Source of the DNA: Ectocarpus siliculosus
Lineage: Eukaryota; Sar; Phaeophyceae; Ectocarpales; Ectocarpaceae
Reading direction: 5' to 3'
DNA: 64,000 bases
NCBI GenBank assembly: GCA_000310025.1
Contig: FN649741.1
Span: 7,265,476-7,329,475 of the forward strand
The notes below the pieces were generated by a model. It was given only the letters and a program-made list of their open reading frames with translations. It was not told the origin of the DNA and searched no databases. Position numbers and translations under genes: made by a program. Numbering within the stretch: the first letter of the stretch is position 1; each line of letters begins with the position of its first letter. Positions 1 to 10,971 of this stretch are shown here, piece by piece.

Positions 1-906
1 GTCAAGGCTCGGTGTGTTGTTTATTTTTCGCTTCGGCGTTTTTGCGCCGATCGCCGTCTGTGATGTTGTCGATTTTGTGTTTGTATGTCTATTTGGTTGT
101 TGCGGTGTAGCGTTCGATGGGGCCATCTGGTTCCTGTCCTGTTTTTATTTCTTTTGTTCCATTTCCTTTTCTTTTCTTTCTTCCGCCCCCTTTTTTGCCG
201 TGTTGGGGTCATATCCAGGTCCTTTCTTTTTTTGGTGGGGGGTCAGTCTATCATCAAATCGCTGTTGGATATTGATTGTTCTGTTTTGTTTTTTTCTGCG
301 TCTATCTGTGCTTGTCGACCTGTGTGCTCTGCGAAGAAAACCGTGTGAGCCGCGTCTCGAGTTTGTTGAGCGGGCCTGCGGTGTGCGAACTAAACGATGC
401 CTACAGATTTTGACGGCCCCATGATGACTGACATCCATCACGGCAGCACCGTGCAGCAGGTTATATCTACCAAAAAAAGAATACTGCTGTATGTAGTTCA
501 CAAAATCTACAGCAACAATTGCTTGCAGCAGCAGAAACGCACAACAACAGCAGCACCACACGCGGATAGACACACACACAGAGAGAGACGAGCACTCCTC
601 TAAGTACGGGGCGTTGTGTGTCGTCGTGTCCTCCTGTTCCTCTGAGGCCTAGCGTCTCCTGGGCATCCCGGGTGCGAAGGGTGGCCTTGGCGTGAAATAT
701 GTGCCAGTATGGCAGTATGGACTGTTGAGGCTGTTGCTGCAGACGAGAGCTCTGCTTCCGAAGACAACGGGCGTTAGATCCAGGCTCCGAGATAATATTG
801 AATTTGAGAGGGAGAGAGGAGAACCTCTTCGGGGACACTCCGGGCGGTTTCCCGGGGTTTCGATCCGTCCGGATGTTTGGACTGTGGTTCTCTTTTATAA
901 TCCATG
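1..906 (+). repeat. left long direct repeat of the MULE
   Basis: Bases 1-906 match 5692-6597 at a constant offset of 5691, apart from a few substitutions and a compensated indel near 230. The copies part company just after a shared ATAATCCATG. The repeat is pyrimidine-rich on the + strand in its first 300 bases and contains short CAG-rich stretches near 520-560. Open frames inside it are low-complexity and not convincing as protein. The repeat may extend left of the window. Confidence 0.95.
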
Positions 907-1299
907 TGTGTGTTGGTCTGTCTCCTGTGTTGCAGCCTCCCTCATGCTGTCCCACGTGTCGATGCTGCTCTGTACCTGTTGTTGCCGTCGTACGTACGTT
1001 GGTGATCATGTGCCTGCACTGGTGTGGTCAGGCCAGGCCAGGCCCTGCCTGTTGTCCTTGCCGTATAGTCCGGAGTCTTTTCTTCTGGCTGCTCGGCTGT
1101 ATGGTGGTGCTACAGCAGTGCTGGGCTGGTAGAGGTGCAGGCATTGTGCACGCACTTGCCCAACCCCTTAACTTCATGTGTCTACCCTCCATGTTCGCGT
1201 CGTGGGACCCGTGGCCTGCCGTGCGGTAGTGTCATTGCTAGGAATGCTTCCATCCAGTGCTGCTCTGTCGGCCTCTTACGGTGCTCGTCATGCTGGCGC

Positions 1300-2119
1300 T
1301 GCGGGAGCCTTTGCGGGCTACCCTGTACAAGCCCACCCCGTACAGCAACAACAGCAGCAGATATTGACCACCAGCCCTCCGCCGGAAACGCAGGCGAGAC
1401 GGGTTGATGTTTGACAAGTGCGGTTCGACGTGACACCGGCAATGTTTGTTCCGTGGGTGTAGCACGCCAGTGGATTGTCGCTGCTGTGCTGTACCTCGTG
1501 CCTTTCAACGCGTGCACGTACGGTTCGCTGTTTTCGTGTACTCAGCGGTGGACGGCGAAACGTTTCATTTGTCTTGTCTTGTGATCAAACGTTGACATGG
1601 TGTCCTTCCATTCCGCCGCGTGGTGGGTTTCGCGTGCGGTTGCAGGCCATGCTTTCACCTCGCACTGGTCTGCCGTTGGGAACTCCGGCCCCTGTGGGTG
1701 CTCCCGATGCTGGGGCCGCCGGAGGTTTTGCGGGCTACCCTGTACAAGCCCACCCCGTACAGCAACAACAGCAGCAGACATTGACCACCAGCCCCCCGCC
1801 GGAAACGCAGGCGAGACGGGTTGGTGCTTGACACGTGCCGTTCGGCGTGACACCCACAATGTTTTTTTGTGTGCTTTACTTGATGTTGCTGCTGCTGTTC
1901 CCCTTGGCCCCATGAAAAGAGCACCGGTATCTGGCATTCCCCCGGTCCACATCAAGGCTCCCTGTAGAGGCCCTGCCATTGTTTCCGTGGGTGTAGCACG
2001 CCAATTGATTGTCCCTGCTGTGCTGCACCTCGTGCCTTTCAACGCGTGCACGTTCGGTTCGCTGTTTTCGTGTACTCAGCGGTGGACGGCGAAACGTTTC
2101 ATTTGTCTTGTCTTGTGAA
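1300..2119 (+). repeat. internal tandem duplication in the MULE 5' region
   Basis: Two diverged copies lie in tandem. The block near 1308-1410 recurs near 1725-1828 (offset 417). The block near 1444-1590 recurs near 1977-2119 (offset about 534). The second copy carries about 117 extra bases between the two blocks (about 1850-1976). Both copies contain a CAACAACAGCAGCAG tract. No transposase motif is visible here, and it may be untranslated leader. Confidence 0.85.
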
Positions 2120-2335
2120 TCAAATATGGGGCAAGGAAGATTGAACTCGTTGGAGTAGGTCTACAGTGGCTCCCGTCGTATCCCACGGTTTGTCATGGTT
2201 GGTAGTCATGATGCCGCATGACGAACGGCCCTTGAAGCGTGGTACTGCTGTCGCCTCCACATTGTTACCCTGTTTGTCTGTGACACGCCACTTATTTTTG
2301 TGCTCCCGGCTCTCCCATACGGCGCAGGTCATGGG

Positions 2336-5300
2336 ATGAAGCCAAAAGAGGTGACGAAAGCAATGAAGGCGTTGCACGAGGACAGCGACATCGACATCAA
2401 CAAGCGCGCGGTGCAGAACGCAGCTGCCATTGTGCACGGGGCGGAGAAGCCGAGAGATGCTGCCGATGCGTACGAAGAGGTGTGTCCATGTGTCCGTTGA
2501 GACTGTTGCCTCTCTTGTTTGTGTGTGGGATGTTGGGTTTTGCTCAAGGCGGTATCCGGGCGACAAGACACATACGATCGCAGGTGACAACCGGGAGAAT
2601 ATATGCCCCATGACACCAAACCAAGAAATGTTGGAGGTAAAAAATGTGTGCCGTGCCGTCGTCGTGGTTTTGCGCTGATGCCCTCGATGTTTCCGGGCGC
2701 TTAACATGTTGCAATTTCAGGTCATGGCCGCGACGGCCGACGGCGGAGTGTGCGAGATCAAGATGGATGACAGCGGCCGCCTGACGCACATCTGGTGGCA
2801 AACGAGAGAGCAGGTAGGTCGCCGGTCGTTGTGCCCCATACGAATATTCCCCAGCCGGAAGGTTTGCTTTCATTTTAGCATCTCGCACGTACCGCTTCGC
2901 CGTCCGCAAATGTAGGACGTCTGACCGAAAGCACGCCGTAGGCAAGGGTGGGGGTGCGTTGTGACGCGTCCAACACACGTCACACCCACAATTAAGTGCT
3001 CTCGATCCCCTTCGACGTCATGCTCCGAATACGCAGGTGGCGCTTTGGAATCGGTACGGTCACGTTGCGCTCTACGACGACACCGCTGTCAAGAACAGAT
3101 ACCGTATGCCTCTCGGTGTGCTCGCTGTCGTCGATTCGGAGTATCGGACGCGGATCGTCGGCCAAAGCATAACGGCCGACACCACAACGGACACTTTCCT
3201 GTGGATGTTGAAGAGTGCGTTGGAGTCTCGCGGGAAGCAGCCGGATACCTTCATCCAGGACGCGGACGCGGCGATGACGGCGGCGGTGCGAGAGGTGTTC
3301 CCGGACGCGCTGGCGAGGCGCAATTTATGGCACCTCAACCAGAACGTTATCAAGGCCCTCGCTAAAGTCCTTGGTGGGTACATGAAGGTGCGCTCTACTG
3401 TGTGTGTTGGCGTGGTTAGTCTGGCCTCTCGTATTGTCCTGGTCGCGCGACGTACGCTGCCCACTCTAGCCCCCCTCCCCCACTCCCGCTTGTATCCCCT
3501 GTGCGAGTTGGTGCGTTGTCATGGATCAGTGTCGCCTACTTGGAAGAGTGATATCCAGCGTCTCTGCGTAGACCGTGATGCGGAGACGACCTCGGCTTCG
3601 ACGGAAACATACCTCACGACGTCCAGTGCACACAGAAAAAGCAGCAGCAGCAGCAGCAGGTTGTAAGCACCAATGGTATGTCGCTGAGTTTTTTCAACCC
3701 TCTCCTCGTCTCGCCTTAGCGCTAACGAAGTGTACGGGGTTGTTGGTGGCAGTCAATCGTACAGACCGGTAGCCCATATCGCAAAGGCCCCAACTCACGC
3801 AACACCCACCCGGCCCACGTCGTTTGTGTTTTCCGCAGCCTTTCATGGACGAGTTCAGGTGTGTGCGTCAGCAGCTGTCATTGGCGAAGTTCGAACGGAA
3901 GTTCAACGCCCTCATCGAAAAGTACCCGAAGGCGGAGAAGTACATGCAAGTAGTATATGACGACCGTGCACGGTGGGCGGAATATGTGTCGCCCCTGGTG
4001 TTCTCCGTAGGTTCGTGGACGACATCAAGAGTTGAAGGTGCGTGTATGCGTCATCTGCCATCATGAGCGTTTTGTTCGAGAACGACAGCGCATATAGCGT
4101 TGTCGTTGTTTTTGGGAGTTTTTCTACGTCTGTAGGGGTTGGGGGCGGCTATCTTCCTTGCCCCCTATTTACTATGCCATTGGTGAGTGCTTCTGGACGA
4201 ATTTATCGTACGCCGTCAGTGGATGACCAGTAAACAACTCCCTACATGACGCTAATGTTTACGACCTCTTCGAAACATGTGGCTGTTGTCCGGCCCCTGT
4301 TGTTCGGGATTGATGTACTTGGTCGGTGCACTGCGATCGTCCGGCTCACGTGTACATACATCTGTGGCGATGGGTGCGTCAAGTCATAGGCTTCTCTTTC
4401 AGTCGTTTGGCGTACTGCGACTTCAACGATGTCTGATGACACCAATCACTAACCTACGGTTTGGTTTGTGTGTCGCTTCTTGCGTGTTTGTCCGCCGCAC
4501 ACACAACAGGCCAAAACGCCCTCATCAGGGATAGGTGCAACTCGCGCTCCTCGCTTTTGGACGTGGCGAAGTACTTTTCGGGCATCATCTGTTCCCAGAA
4601 GGATGCCGCCATGCTGCGTGACGCAATCGACCATCTGCCGCCTAATCGGATGGCGGCTCCACCAGCGACCGCTTTCAAGAGTGTGCTCGAGTCCTGCGAG
4701 TTCTCCATCGCGGGCTGGCCGCGGCGGTTCATGGAGCAAGAGATGACCGCGGCCATCACGTTTTGCCAGATGGGTGGTGGGGAGGTGGATGGACCAGAAC
4801 GCGCGGCAGCTTCGGGGCGCACGTTCGAGTACATCGAGGACAAGCTTTGCGACGCCATTTACGTCTTCGGGATTCACGAGCAGCGTGATGACAAGGCCTT
4901 CGACTACCTCGTCTTGCTCTTTTCCGACGGTAGCCATCTCTGCCAGTGCCGCACACTCCAAACTCTCAGGCTATTTTGTCGCCATGTGTGGGCGGCGATG
5001 ATGTACAGCCCCCGATTCAGATTCCACGTAGGCCTCCTGCACGAGCACTGGCTGACGGAAAAGGCGAGGGGAACACCGCAGCAGGACTGGCCGGATGTCG
5101 CCCGCCCTCGGTGGGTGGTATCCAACCGCTCACGCTGCGAGAGAAGTGGACGGGGCGGCGGGAGAGGGAGAGGGAGAGGGGGTGGGGGGATGCAGCGGGA
5201 GGTGGAAGTCTTTCGTTGGGAGCAGCCAGACGGTGCAGACGGTCCTGTTGGACTTGAAGGAGAAGGGGCCCACGGACCAGGATAGACAAGTGTTGTACGC

Positions 5301-5583
5301 CGACGTAACGAAGAAGCTCGGGCAAGCCGCGAGTATTTTGTCTGATCGCTTTTCACCGACAGTCGCCGTAGCCCTCGTGGACCAATTTCTGACGATGGTC
5401 AATGTGCAAGCAGGCGGGGTAGGAACTACAACGACGGGAGGGCGGGGGGCGGCTCTCTTCATGGCCAACCCTGGAACTGTTCGCCTGCCCGCTAGGACAA
5501 GTAATAAAAGACGACCTGGCGCTGCAGAAAGATACACAAGAGGGGGTAGCAAGAGAGCCGCGACTTCGGGGTCCCAACTCTAG
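2336..5583 (+). CDS. MULE transposase with SWIM zinc finger, seven exons
   Basis: This is the transposase that would cut and integrate the element. Exons are 2336-2469, 2549-2636, 2721-2813, 3037-3387, 3839-4037, 4510-5110 and 5226-5583, which join in frame to about 607 residues. Exon 4 carries the MULE core: a YDDT motif near residues 118-121, a QDAD motif near 179-182, then a WHLNQN motif. This is the usual spacing of the first two catalytic acids. Exon 5 ends with a TTSRVEG segment like the family's TTQRVES. Exon 6 has a SWIM finger of C-x-C-x(n)-C-x-H form near residues 434-448. No in-frame stop is present. The start is the first in-frame ATG of exon 1, and an upstream exon is possible. 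The last junction is the least certain, because the intron crosses a G-rich run. Family assignment is firm; activity is inference. Confidence 0.85.
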
Positions 5584-5691
5584 TTTCGGTGTTGCATACT
5601 TTGGGGTACGTGAGTAGCGGTACGCGGCCCTAGGTTTACGACGTCACCGGGGCATATGCCTGAACGATGTTTTGTCCCCCCCCGGCGGCAG

Positions 5692-6597
5692 GTCAAGGCT
5701 CGGTGTGTTATTTATTTTTCGCTTCGGCGTTTTTGCGCCGATCGCCGTCTGTGATGTTGTCGATTTTGTGTTTGTATGTCTATTTGGTTGTTGCGGTGTA
5801 GCGTTCGATGGGGCCATCTGGTTCCTGTCCTGTTTTTATTTCTTTTGTTCCATTTCCTTTTCTTTTCTTTCTTCCGCCCCCTTTTTTGCCGTGTTGGGGT
5901 CATATCCAGGTCCTTTCATTTTTTTGGTGGGGGTCAGTCTATCATCAAATCGCTGTTGGATATTGATTGTTCTGTTTTGTTTTTTTCTGCGTCTATCTGT
6001 GCTTGTCGACCTGTGTGCTCTGCGAAGAAAACCGTGTGAGCCGCGTCTCGAGTTTGTTGAGCGGGCCTGCGGTGTGCGAACTAAACGATGCCTACAGATT
6101 TTGACGGCCCCATGATGACTGACATCCATCACGGCAGCACCGTGCAGCAGGTTATATCTACCAAAAAAAGAATACTGCTGTATGTAGTTCACAAAATCTA
6201 CAGCAACAATTGCTTGCAGCAGCAGAAACGCACAACAACAGCAGCACCACACGCGGATAGACACACACACAGAGAGAGACGAGCACTCCTCTAAGTACGG
6301 GGCGTTGTGTGTCGTCGTGTCCTCCTGTTCCTCTGAGGCCTAGCGTCTCCTGGGCATCCCGGGTGCGAAGGGTGGCCTTGGCGTGAAATATGTGCCAGTA
6401 TGGCAGTATGGACTGTTGAGGCTGTTGCTGCAGACGAGAGCTCTGCTTCCGAAGACAACGGGCGTTAGATCCAGGCTCCGAGATAATATTGAATTTGAGA
6501 GGGAGAGAGGAGAACCTCTTCGGGGACACTCCGGGCGGTTTCCCGGGGTTTCGATCCGTCCGGATGTTTGGACTGTGGTTCTCTTTTATAATCCATG
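5692..6597 (+). repeat. right long direct repeat of the MULE
   Basis: This is the second copy of the 906-base repeat, in the same orientation as the first. It starts 108 bases after the transposase stop codon and ends 320 bases before the ferredoxin start codon. It therefore sits in what would be the ferredoxin promoter region and could influence that gene. Confidence 0.95.
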
Positions 6598-6917
6598 GAT
6601 TGCAAATATTCGCGCCCGTATGTTTTGGGTGTGCGCGAGGTAGGAGGAAGACAGAAAAAAGAGGCGCGCAGAGTTCCTCTTAAAATGAGGTTTCCATATG
6701 ACACGATGCGTTATGACCGAACAGATGAGCCGAGAGGGGAGAGGGCGGCCGCTGCCAGCTCTCTTTTCATTTTCCTCTTCTTCGTCGCGACAGCGGTCTC
6801 TCTCGAAGAGTTCCCATCCGCCAGCTACATCAAGTCTAAGGTTTCGCTCGAGAGAAGCGGGGTTCGATTGCGAGGCTGATCGGTTTTCCAACACGCAAGG
6901 GAGCCCGCGAGAGGATC
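6598..6917 (+). promoter_or_regulatory. upstream region of the ferredoxin gene
   Basis: This 320-base stretch lies between the MULE right repeat and the ferredoxin start codon. It must hold the leader, and either part of the core promoter or the junction with the transposon. I see no convincing TATA box in it. A TTTTATAA string lies just upstream, inside the transposon repeat (about 6584-6591). Confidence 0.3.
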
Positions 6918-9900
6918 ATGAAGACCAGTGCATCACATGCGGCTGTGGCGATTGCGCTAGCCAGCGGAGTCTGCCGTTCGAGCGCGTTTGTCGTCGGTGT
7001 TGGTGGGGCGATGGCCAGGTGAAGAGAGAGTCTATTTTCCGGCGTTGGTGGCGACTGCTTGTATCTCGTGGTCGAATCCGAAGGACGCTGCAGTCCCCAT
7101 CTTACCGCATGCACGCGCATATAAAACATGTGTCGCTCTCTCCTGCGCCCTCCCTGTGCAACATCCTCTAAGCTTCTTTCTGCTTTGCTGTTGCGCAACA
7201 GACTTGCCTTATTGCTTATCGCCCTGTGGTAAGCCGGCCGACAACCCGACTCATGTGCACATGGACTTGGTGGTGGTGATGTAGCTGTCACTGGTATTTG
7301 AGGCAGTTGTTCACAGCCTGTTCTATCTATGTTATGGATGATAGATGTGAATTCAACCTTCATGTCCAGCCGTGCTGCCGGGGTCTCACTGACTGCTGTT
7401 TTCATAACGGCAACCTCCATCTCAAGATCCATGCATACATCAACCGTGAGCTCGCGCATCGGCCAGAAAATCATGAGCCCAAGTACCCCTGGGTGTTCTT
7501 CATGTATATCGACCGCAAGAATCATCTGCCTTGCGTTAATGGTTTATAGCCTCAACGGGACAAATGATGCCAGTTTGCCTGTGTGTCTTCCCTTGCCCTC
7601 TCTCATGGATGAATATCTGCGGGCCTGTACTTGTACTGCTGTTTGCATGCAACCATCCTCAAAATGCCCATGTGTTCATGTTTTTCTCATTCAAACGAGT
7701 GAAATGATTTCTACCAACAGATGGAGAGTCCAGGATCGTGTTGCATGCCCAATCTGTGTTTCGACCAATCTCCGAGCAGCAAACAGCGATATATCCCCTC
7801 TCTGGGAACGTGTAACAGGCTCACATTTCTTTCCGTTTGTGTGCACCCGCGCGGTCAGCTCCCGCTTTTGTGGTGGAGATTGCACCCGTTGCGACCCAAC
7901 CACGTCGCCCGTCTGGCAACAGTGCTGCTGTTTGCCTCAGTTGCTTCGTCCAAATGGCACTGTGTCAGACTGCCTTGCTTATAACACCATGTTGAACACC
8001 ATGTCAAGAACCAACCGCACTTTCGGTATAAGCATTATAGCGCCTGTACTCTTAAGTTCTTGAGCTGCCGTCAGCACACCAGGGTGTCTTCCTTGACGTG
8101 CATTGCCGTCGCACGAGCAAATTACCTCAGCCGTTGAAACACACGCATGTAATCGCTATGACCCTGTTGTTTCCCTCGTACAGGCCTTCGGCGTCAGCGG
8201 CTAGAACAGCAGCAACGAGTCCGTTGATGGCCGTGCCTCTGGAGCTGGAGGGACAGCTCGACGAGAGCAAGGAGTGGGAGGTGGAGGTGGGCATCGTACA
8301 ACGCCACATTTGCGAGCGGAACATTCGTGCCGTGCTGTTGCCACGCCCACCCGCTTCAGCGCAACAATGCGGCCTACAGCACCGTTGCGGACGGCGAGGC
8401 GACGTGCCCTGATGCTATAGCTGCACCACACAAAATATTAGACAACGAAAGTGCATACAAACCACACAACATACACTCGGTGCCGACTGCGTATCAACAG
8501 CAGACAAGCCGTTGGAACAACTTTCCGAACATTGTGCCCACAGCAAGCAGTATAGGTGGATAGGTACAGCCCTGGCATCGGAAACGAAAGTCCTTGGCTT
8601 GTGACATGGGGAGCAATGATACTACATGTGGTGTCCCGTGCGTTACATACCACGCTGCTGCCGGTATGTTGCCCAGTACACGCTGCTGTGCGTAGTGGTC
8701 ATTCTGCGCTTACTGCTGTACCGTAACAGCGGGTGCCCCAAACTACATGATACATCATTTTTTGTCACTCTGAGAAAGACAAAAGACAAACGTGGACGGA
8801 TTGTAAGCTGCTCTTCTTCTCTCCATTGTTGTTCGCCTCGGCTCGTCCCGCGCTGCTAGCTGGAGCTCGATGGAGAGACGAAAATGGTGACAGTCCCGGA
8901 GGGCACCTCCGTCCTTTACGCGGCCAAGTCGGTGAGCAAGAGTGACAACAACTATAATACTACCATGGTACGAGGCTCTGCGCTTTTCCGATCGCCCGGC
9001 AACTCCGGTCGGTCCAGCACGGACTGCTGGCTGTCTTCAACATGAGCAAACCACGGCATCGCATAGCATCAATAGGTATACACGTAGTTACCGGCGTATG
9101 GCAGCAAGAATAAGTTGATGCACTGCTTCTGTATTTTTGGCGGTGTTGTTTGTGCAGAACTGGGGTCCTCTGTTTTTTTTTGTGTTCGTTCGCCTCAGTG
9201 GTACAGCAGTGGTATTGATGAGGGATGTGGGGTCTGTACTCCTCACACACAAGTTTGGGCGCGGGTTCGAGAGATGGGACCAGCTCAGGTCGCGAACTCG
9301 TGAGAACCGTCCTCTCGCTCACCCCGCTTTCCACGTTTGTGCAAAATCCTTGTCATTGTACTCTTATAAATATCTCCTTTTTGTTGTAACAGAGCCGCGG
9401 TGGAGTACCCGTTTTGTTGGTGTGTGCGTGCCTGAGTGTTTTGTTTTAAGTTGTGTTCTCAAATACCATATTCATTTTTAGAAAGTAAACATAACCTCAC
9501 AGAAAGACTACCCGTTCGAGATTTTTTTCCCCTCTTTTTTTGTCTTCACTTCAAATCAGCGCTCACAGCACTAGTGCCGTTTACTCCAACCCGTGGTCAC
9601 ACAGACGAGCCCCTCTCTACGCTCCCCTCCTGCGGTACTTCGCCTTCGATTTGTAATGCGAGAAGAGTTCAGCACTCTCTTCCCTCTGTGTACACACGAA
9701 CTAGGGCTATCCACTAGGCCAGAAGCGTAAGCGAGAGAAAAACTCACTTTGCAAGAAAAGCTCGCTTACACCGGGATTCGAACCCCTGACCTGAACTCTA
9801 GAAGGTTTCGAGGATACCAACGAGACCACCGGGGCGACCGATATAACCTCAGTCGAAAGGGATGTGTTGAAGTCTTTCAGCAAGTGGATTGAAACCGACT

Positions 9901-10971
9901 GGAAACTGGGCTTTCTTTTGAGTTTGTGTAAGCCTATACACTTACTGAGTTATCAGTGATGCCAGTTGGCCCTAAGAACAAAAGCATCTGTATTGTGGAT
10001 ACCTTTTGTACTCTTTTTTTCAAGTGTGCGTTGTCGTTGATTGGTGCATGTGCTGCTCATCCTTGCTCCTCTGAGTCCGCCCGTGGCTGCGGGCGCCCAT
10101 CAAGAGAATGCGATTACGTCATTTGGCGGTGCCGCTGCTGCTCTTTCTCGTCTGGCCCCTCGCTTGCAGGTTTTCGACGACCCGCCTTGCTCTTGCCAAC
10201 AAGGGATTTGCACAACGTGTGCAGGCTTTATCAGGGAGGGGACCAGGGACGAGAACTACAAGGTGGCCGTGAACGCGCTGGGCGAGGACCAGAGGGAAAA
10301 GGTACGATGCATGAAATGATGACACTTGTGGGCGGTCATGGGTGGGCTCCGACTCGTGCTACAATGAAAAGGGGCTCCACCGAGTGCTTGGCGAATTTTC
10401 GTTGTATTTCGGCATGTATTATTTGCTCCTTCTTTGTTACAGCAAGTTCTCTGCTGATGATTCGTTCGAAGTTTGTTCTGACTGTTATTTCCCGAGAATC
10501 TAGGACCAACCTGCATGTCCTCTCAGTCCCTCTGCCAATGTCTTTCCTCCCTCAACCCCTGCACACGCCCATTCTATCTGTGCGCACCTCTGATTGGCCA
10601 GAGAGGGTGTGGCTTTTTTTTGCATGGCATGGATCCCTGAAGCCACCATCACCTGCACAAATCTTGATCGGTTTTAGGCTTGGGGATCTTTCTCAACTAG
10701 ACGTCACACGTTGCGTTGTGCATAGCGTGTGAGGTATGCCTACGTTTTTCCAACCGCCAATTTGATCAACGGCGGTGACGTTCTCTGCCCCCCCCGCCGA
10801 TTCTCCCGCTCTCCGTGCTATTTGCAGGGGTTCACGCTGACCTGCCAGACGTTCCCTTGCGGACCGGGCTTGAAGGTGTTGCTCAACCAGTACGACACCG
10901 TGTACGAGATGCAGTACGGCCAGTACGAGGTCAAGGCCGACGAGCCCAAGAAGATGTTCGGAATTTTCTAA
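6918..10971 (+). CDS. plastid-targeted [2Fe-2S] ferredoxin-family protein
   Basis: This is an electron carrier of the plant/cyanobacterial ferredoxin fold. Exons are 6918-7018, 8184-8286, 8860-8931, 10170-10301 and 10828-10971, giving 183 residues. The cluster ligands are Cys101, Cys106 and Cys109 (C-x4-C-x2-C within PCSCQQGICTTC) and Cys142 in LTCQTFP, as in the family. The leader MKTSASHAAVAIALASGVC is hydrophobic and is followed by SSAF. That fits the heterokont bipartite plastid signal, whose cleavage motif is usually ASAF; Ser replaces the first Ala. The VTVPEGTSVLYAA segment is the typical N-terminal beta region. The C-terminus extends past the last ligand with a CGPG segment and an acidic/tyrosine-rich end. 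The exon 2 donor could instead be 8281. The third intron is 1.2 kb and hosts repeats. Confidence 0.88.
9473..9988 (+). repeat. dispersed repeat copy split by a SINE
   Basis: The two ends, 9473-9522 and 9840-9988, match the continuous 192-base copy at 24335-24526. They share a TTTTTAGAAAG-like left end and an AACAAAAGCATC right end. About 317 extra bases lie between them. The repeat family itself is unrecognised: it has no coding capacity and no obvious terminal inverted repeat, so it may be a short non-autonomous element. It lies in intron 3 of the ferredoxin gene. Confidence 0.85.
9523..9839 (-). mobile_element. tRNA-derived SINE inserted into another repeat
   Basis: This 317-base insert is absent from the related copy at 24335. 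On the minus strand it begins with a tRNA-like head. An A-box-like stretch lies near 9824-9815, and a good B box, GGTTCGAATCC, is the complement of about 9772-9782. It ends in an A-rich tail (complement of 9523-9547, with runs of A and AAAAAGAGGGG). GAT flanks both sides (9520-9522 and 9840-9842) and may be a short target duplication. A Pol III SINE in reverse orientation to the host gene fits best. A tRNA gene is less likely because the anticodon arm does not fold well. Confidence 0.7.

Larger units (their letters stand above)
1..6597 (+). mobile_element. Mutator-like (MULE) DNA transposon with long direct terminal repeats
   Basis: The element consists of a spliced MULE transposase gene (2336-5583) flanked by two near-identical 906-base direct repeats (1-906 and 5692-6597). 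The repeats differ by only a few bases, which suggests recent duplication or insertion. Mutator elements normally carry terminal inverted repeats, and I see no long inverted repeat here. The left repeat begins at the first base of the window, so the true left end, and any 8-11 base target duplication, may lie outside. Between the left repeat and the transposase (907-2335) is a stretch with an internal tandem duplication. The transposase reads as intact, so the element could be autonomous. Alternatives are a tandem fragment of a second copy, or an element captured between two copies of an unrelated repeat. Confidence 0.75.

Noticed and set aside
14-600. Open frames inside the direct repeat (for example 14-424 +, 145-579 -, and their copies at 5672-6270)
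   Set aside because: They are Phe/Cys- or Arg/His-rich translations of a pyrimidine-rich repeat with no domain; both strands are open, which points to composition.
1-6597. LTR retrotransposon, suggested by the long direct repeats
   Set aside because: The internal gene is a MULE transposase with a SWIM finger. No reverse transcriptase, integrase, protease or Gag motif, primer-binding site or polypurine tract was seen.
9763-9838. Functional tRNA gene on the minus strand
   Set aside because: The B box is good, but the anticodon arm and acceptor pairing are poor. The sequence is the head of an insert absent from the sister copy, so it is a SINE head.
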